6,259 bases of DNA from an uncultured Collinsella sp. GTDB lineage: Bacteria; Actinomycetota; Coriobacteriia; Coriobacteriales; Coriobacteriaceae. Position numbers and translations under genes: made by a program. The stretch lies in assembly GCA_902482185.1 (NCBI GenBank), contig CABSZR010000092.1, positions 1 to 6,259 of the forward strand. Direction: 5' to 3'. Below the pieces are notes generated by a model. That model was not told the DNA's origin and did not search any database. It was given only the letters and a program-made list of their open reading frames with translations. This document shows, piece after piece, positions 6,008-6,259 of the stretch; the first letter of the stretch is position 1, and each line of letters starts with the position of its first letter.

Positions 6008-6044
6008 AAACCTCCCGGAAAGTATCAACCTTTCCGGGAGGTTT
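6008..6044. terminator. Strong bidirectional rho-independent terminator
   Basis: AAACCTCCCGGAAAG (6008-6022) and CTTTCCGGGAGGTTT (6030-6044) form a perfect 15-bp stem with a 7-nt loop. T-rich tails lie on both sides: TTTTC on the plus strand and, on the minus strand, TTTTTATTTG. It ends ligA transcription (stop codon 22 nt away) and would also end plus-strand transcription coming from the gene-end fragment. Confidence 0.93.
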
Positions 6045-6065
6045 TCTAATTTGATTATCGATGTC

Positions 6066-6259
<194 letters not shown>

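Overview
The window reads as a GC-rich bacterial chromosome segment, probably from a Collinsella-like member of the Coriobacteriia. That placement is inference from codon use and gene style; no marker gene settles it. It holds two efflux loci, a small toxin-antitoxin (TA) island and the end of the DNA ligase gene.

Positions 1-2971 (minus strand) carry a two-gene operon for a heterodimeric ABC exporter. The first gene is complete (609 residues, GTG start) and has a degenerate nucleotide-binding domain. The second overlaps it by 8 nt and leaves the window before its ATPase domain. Positions 2972-3229 are a divergent control region. It contains a TTGACA/AATAAT promoter for the ABC operon with a palindrome inside it. 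For the MATE gene it contains a 19-bp-spacer promoter with a dyad placed as in MerR-family operators. Positions 3230-4576 encode a 448-residue MATE exporter on the plus strand. No regulator gene lies in the window.

Positions 4577-6065 are an accessory island between the MATE gene and ligA. From left to right it holds a short gene-end fragment, a 5'-truncated Phd/YefM antitoxin remnant, a REP-like hairpin at the truncation point, a PIN-domain toxin, its Phd/YefM-type antitoxin, a dyad operator/promoter, a GC-rich palindrome that could refold, a second copy of the gene-end fragment, and a strong bidirectional terminator. The antitoxin-toxin operon is on the minus strand with a 4-nt overlap. The two gene-end fragments match at 38 of 47 positions and bracket the TA genes, which suggests insertion into, or recombination between, duplicated gene ends.

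Positions 6066-6259 (minus strand) encode the C-terminal BRCT domain of NAD-dependent DNA ligase LigA. Nothing here is clearly a wholly new system. The best candidates for a second look are the bracketed TA island with its broken second antitoxin and the two efflux control regions.
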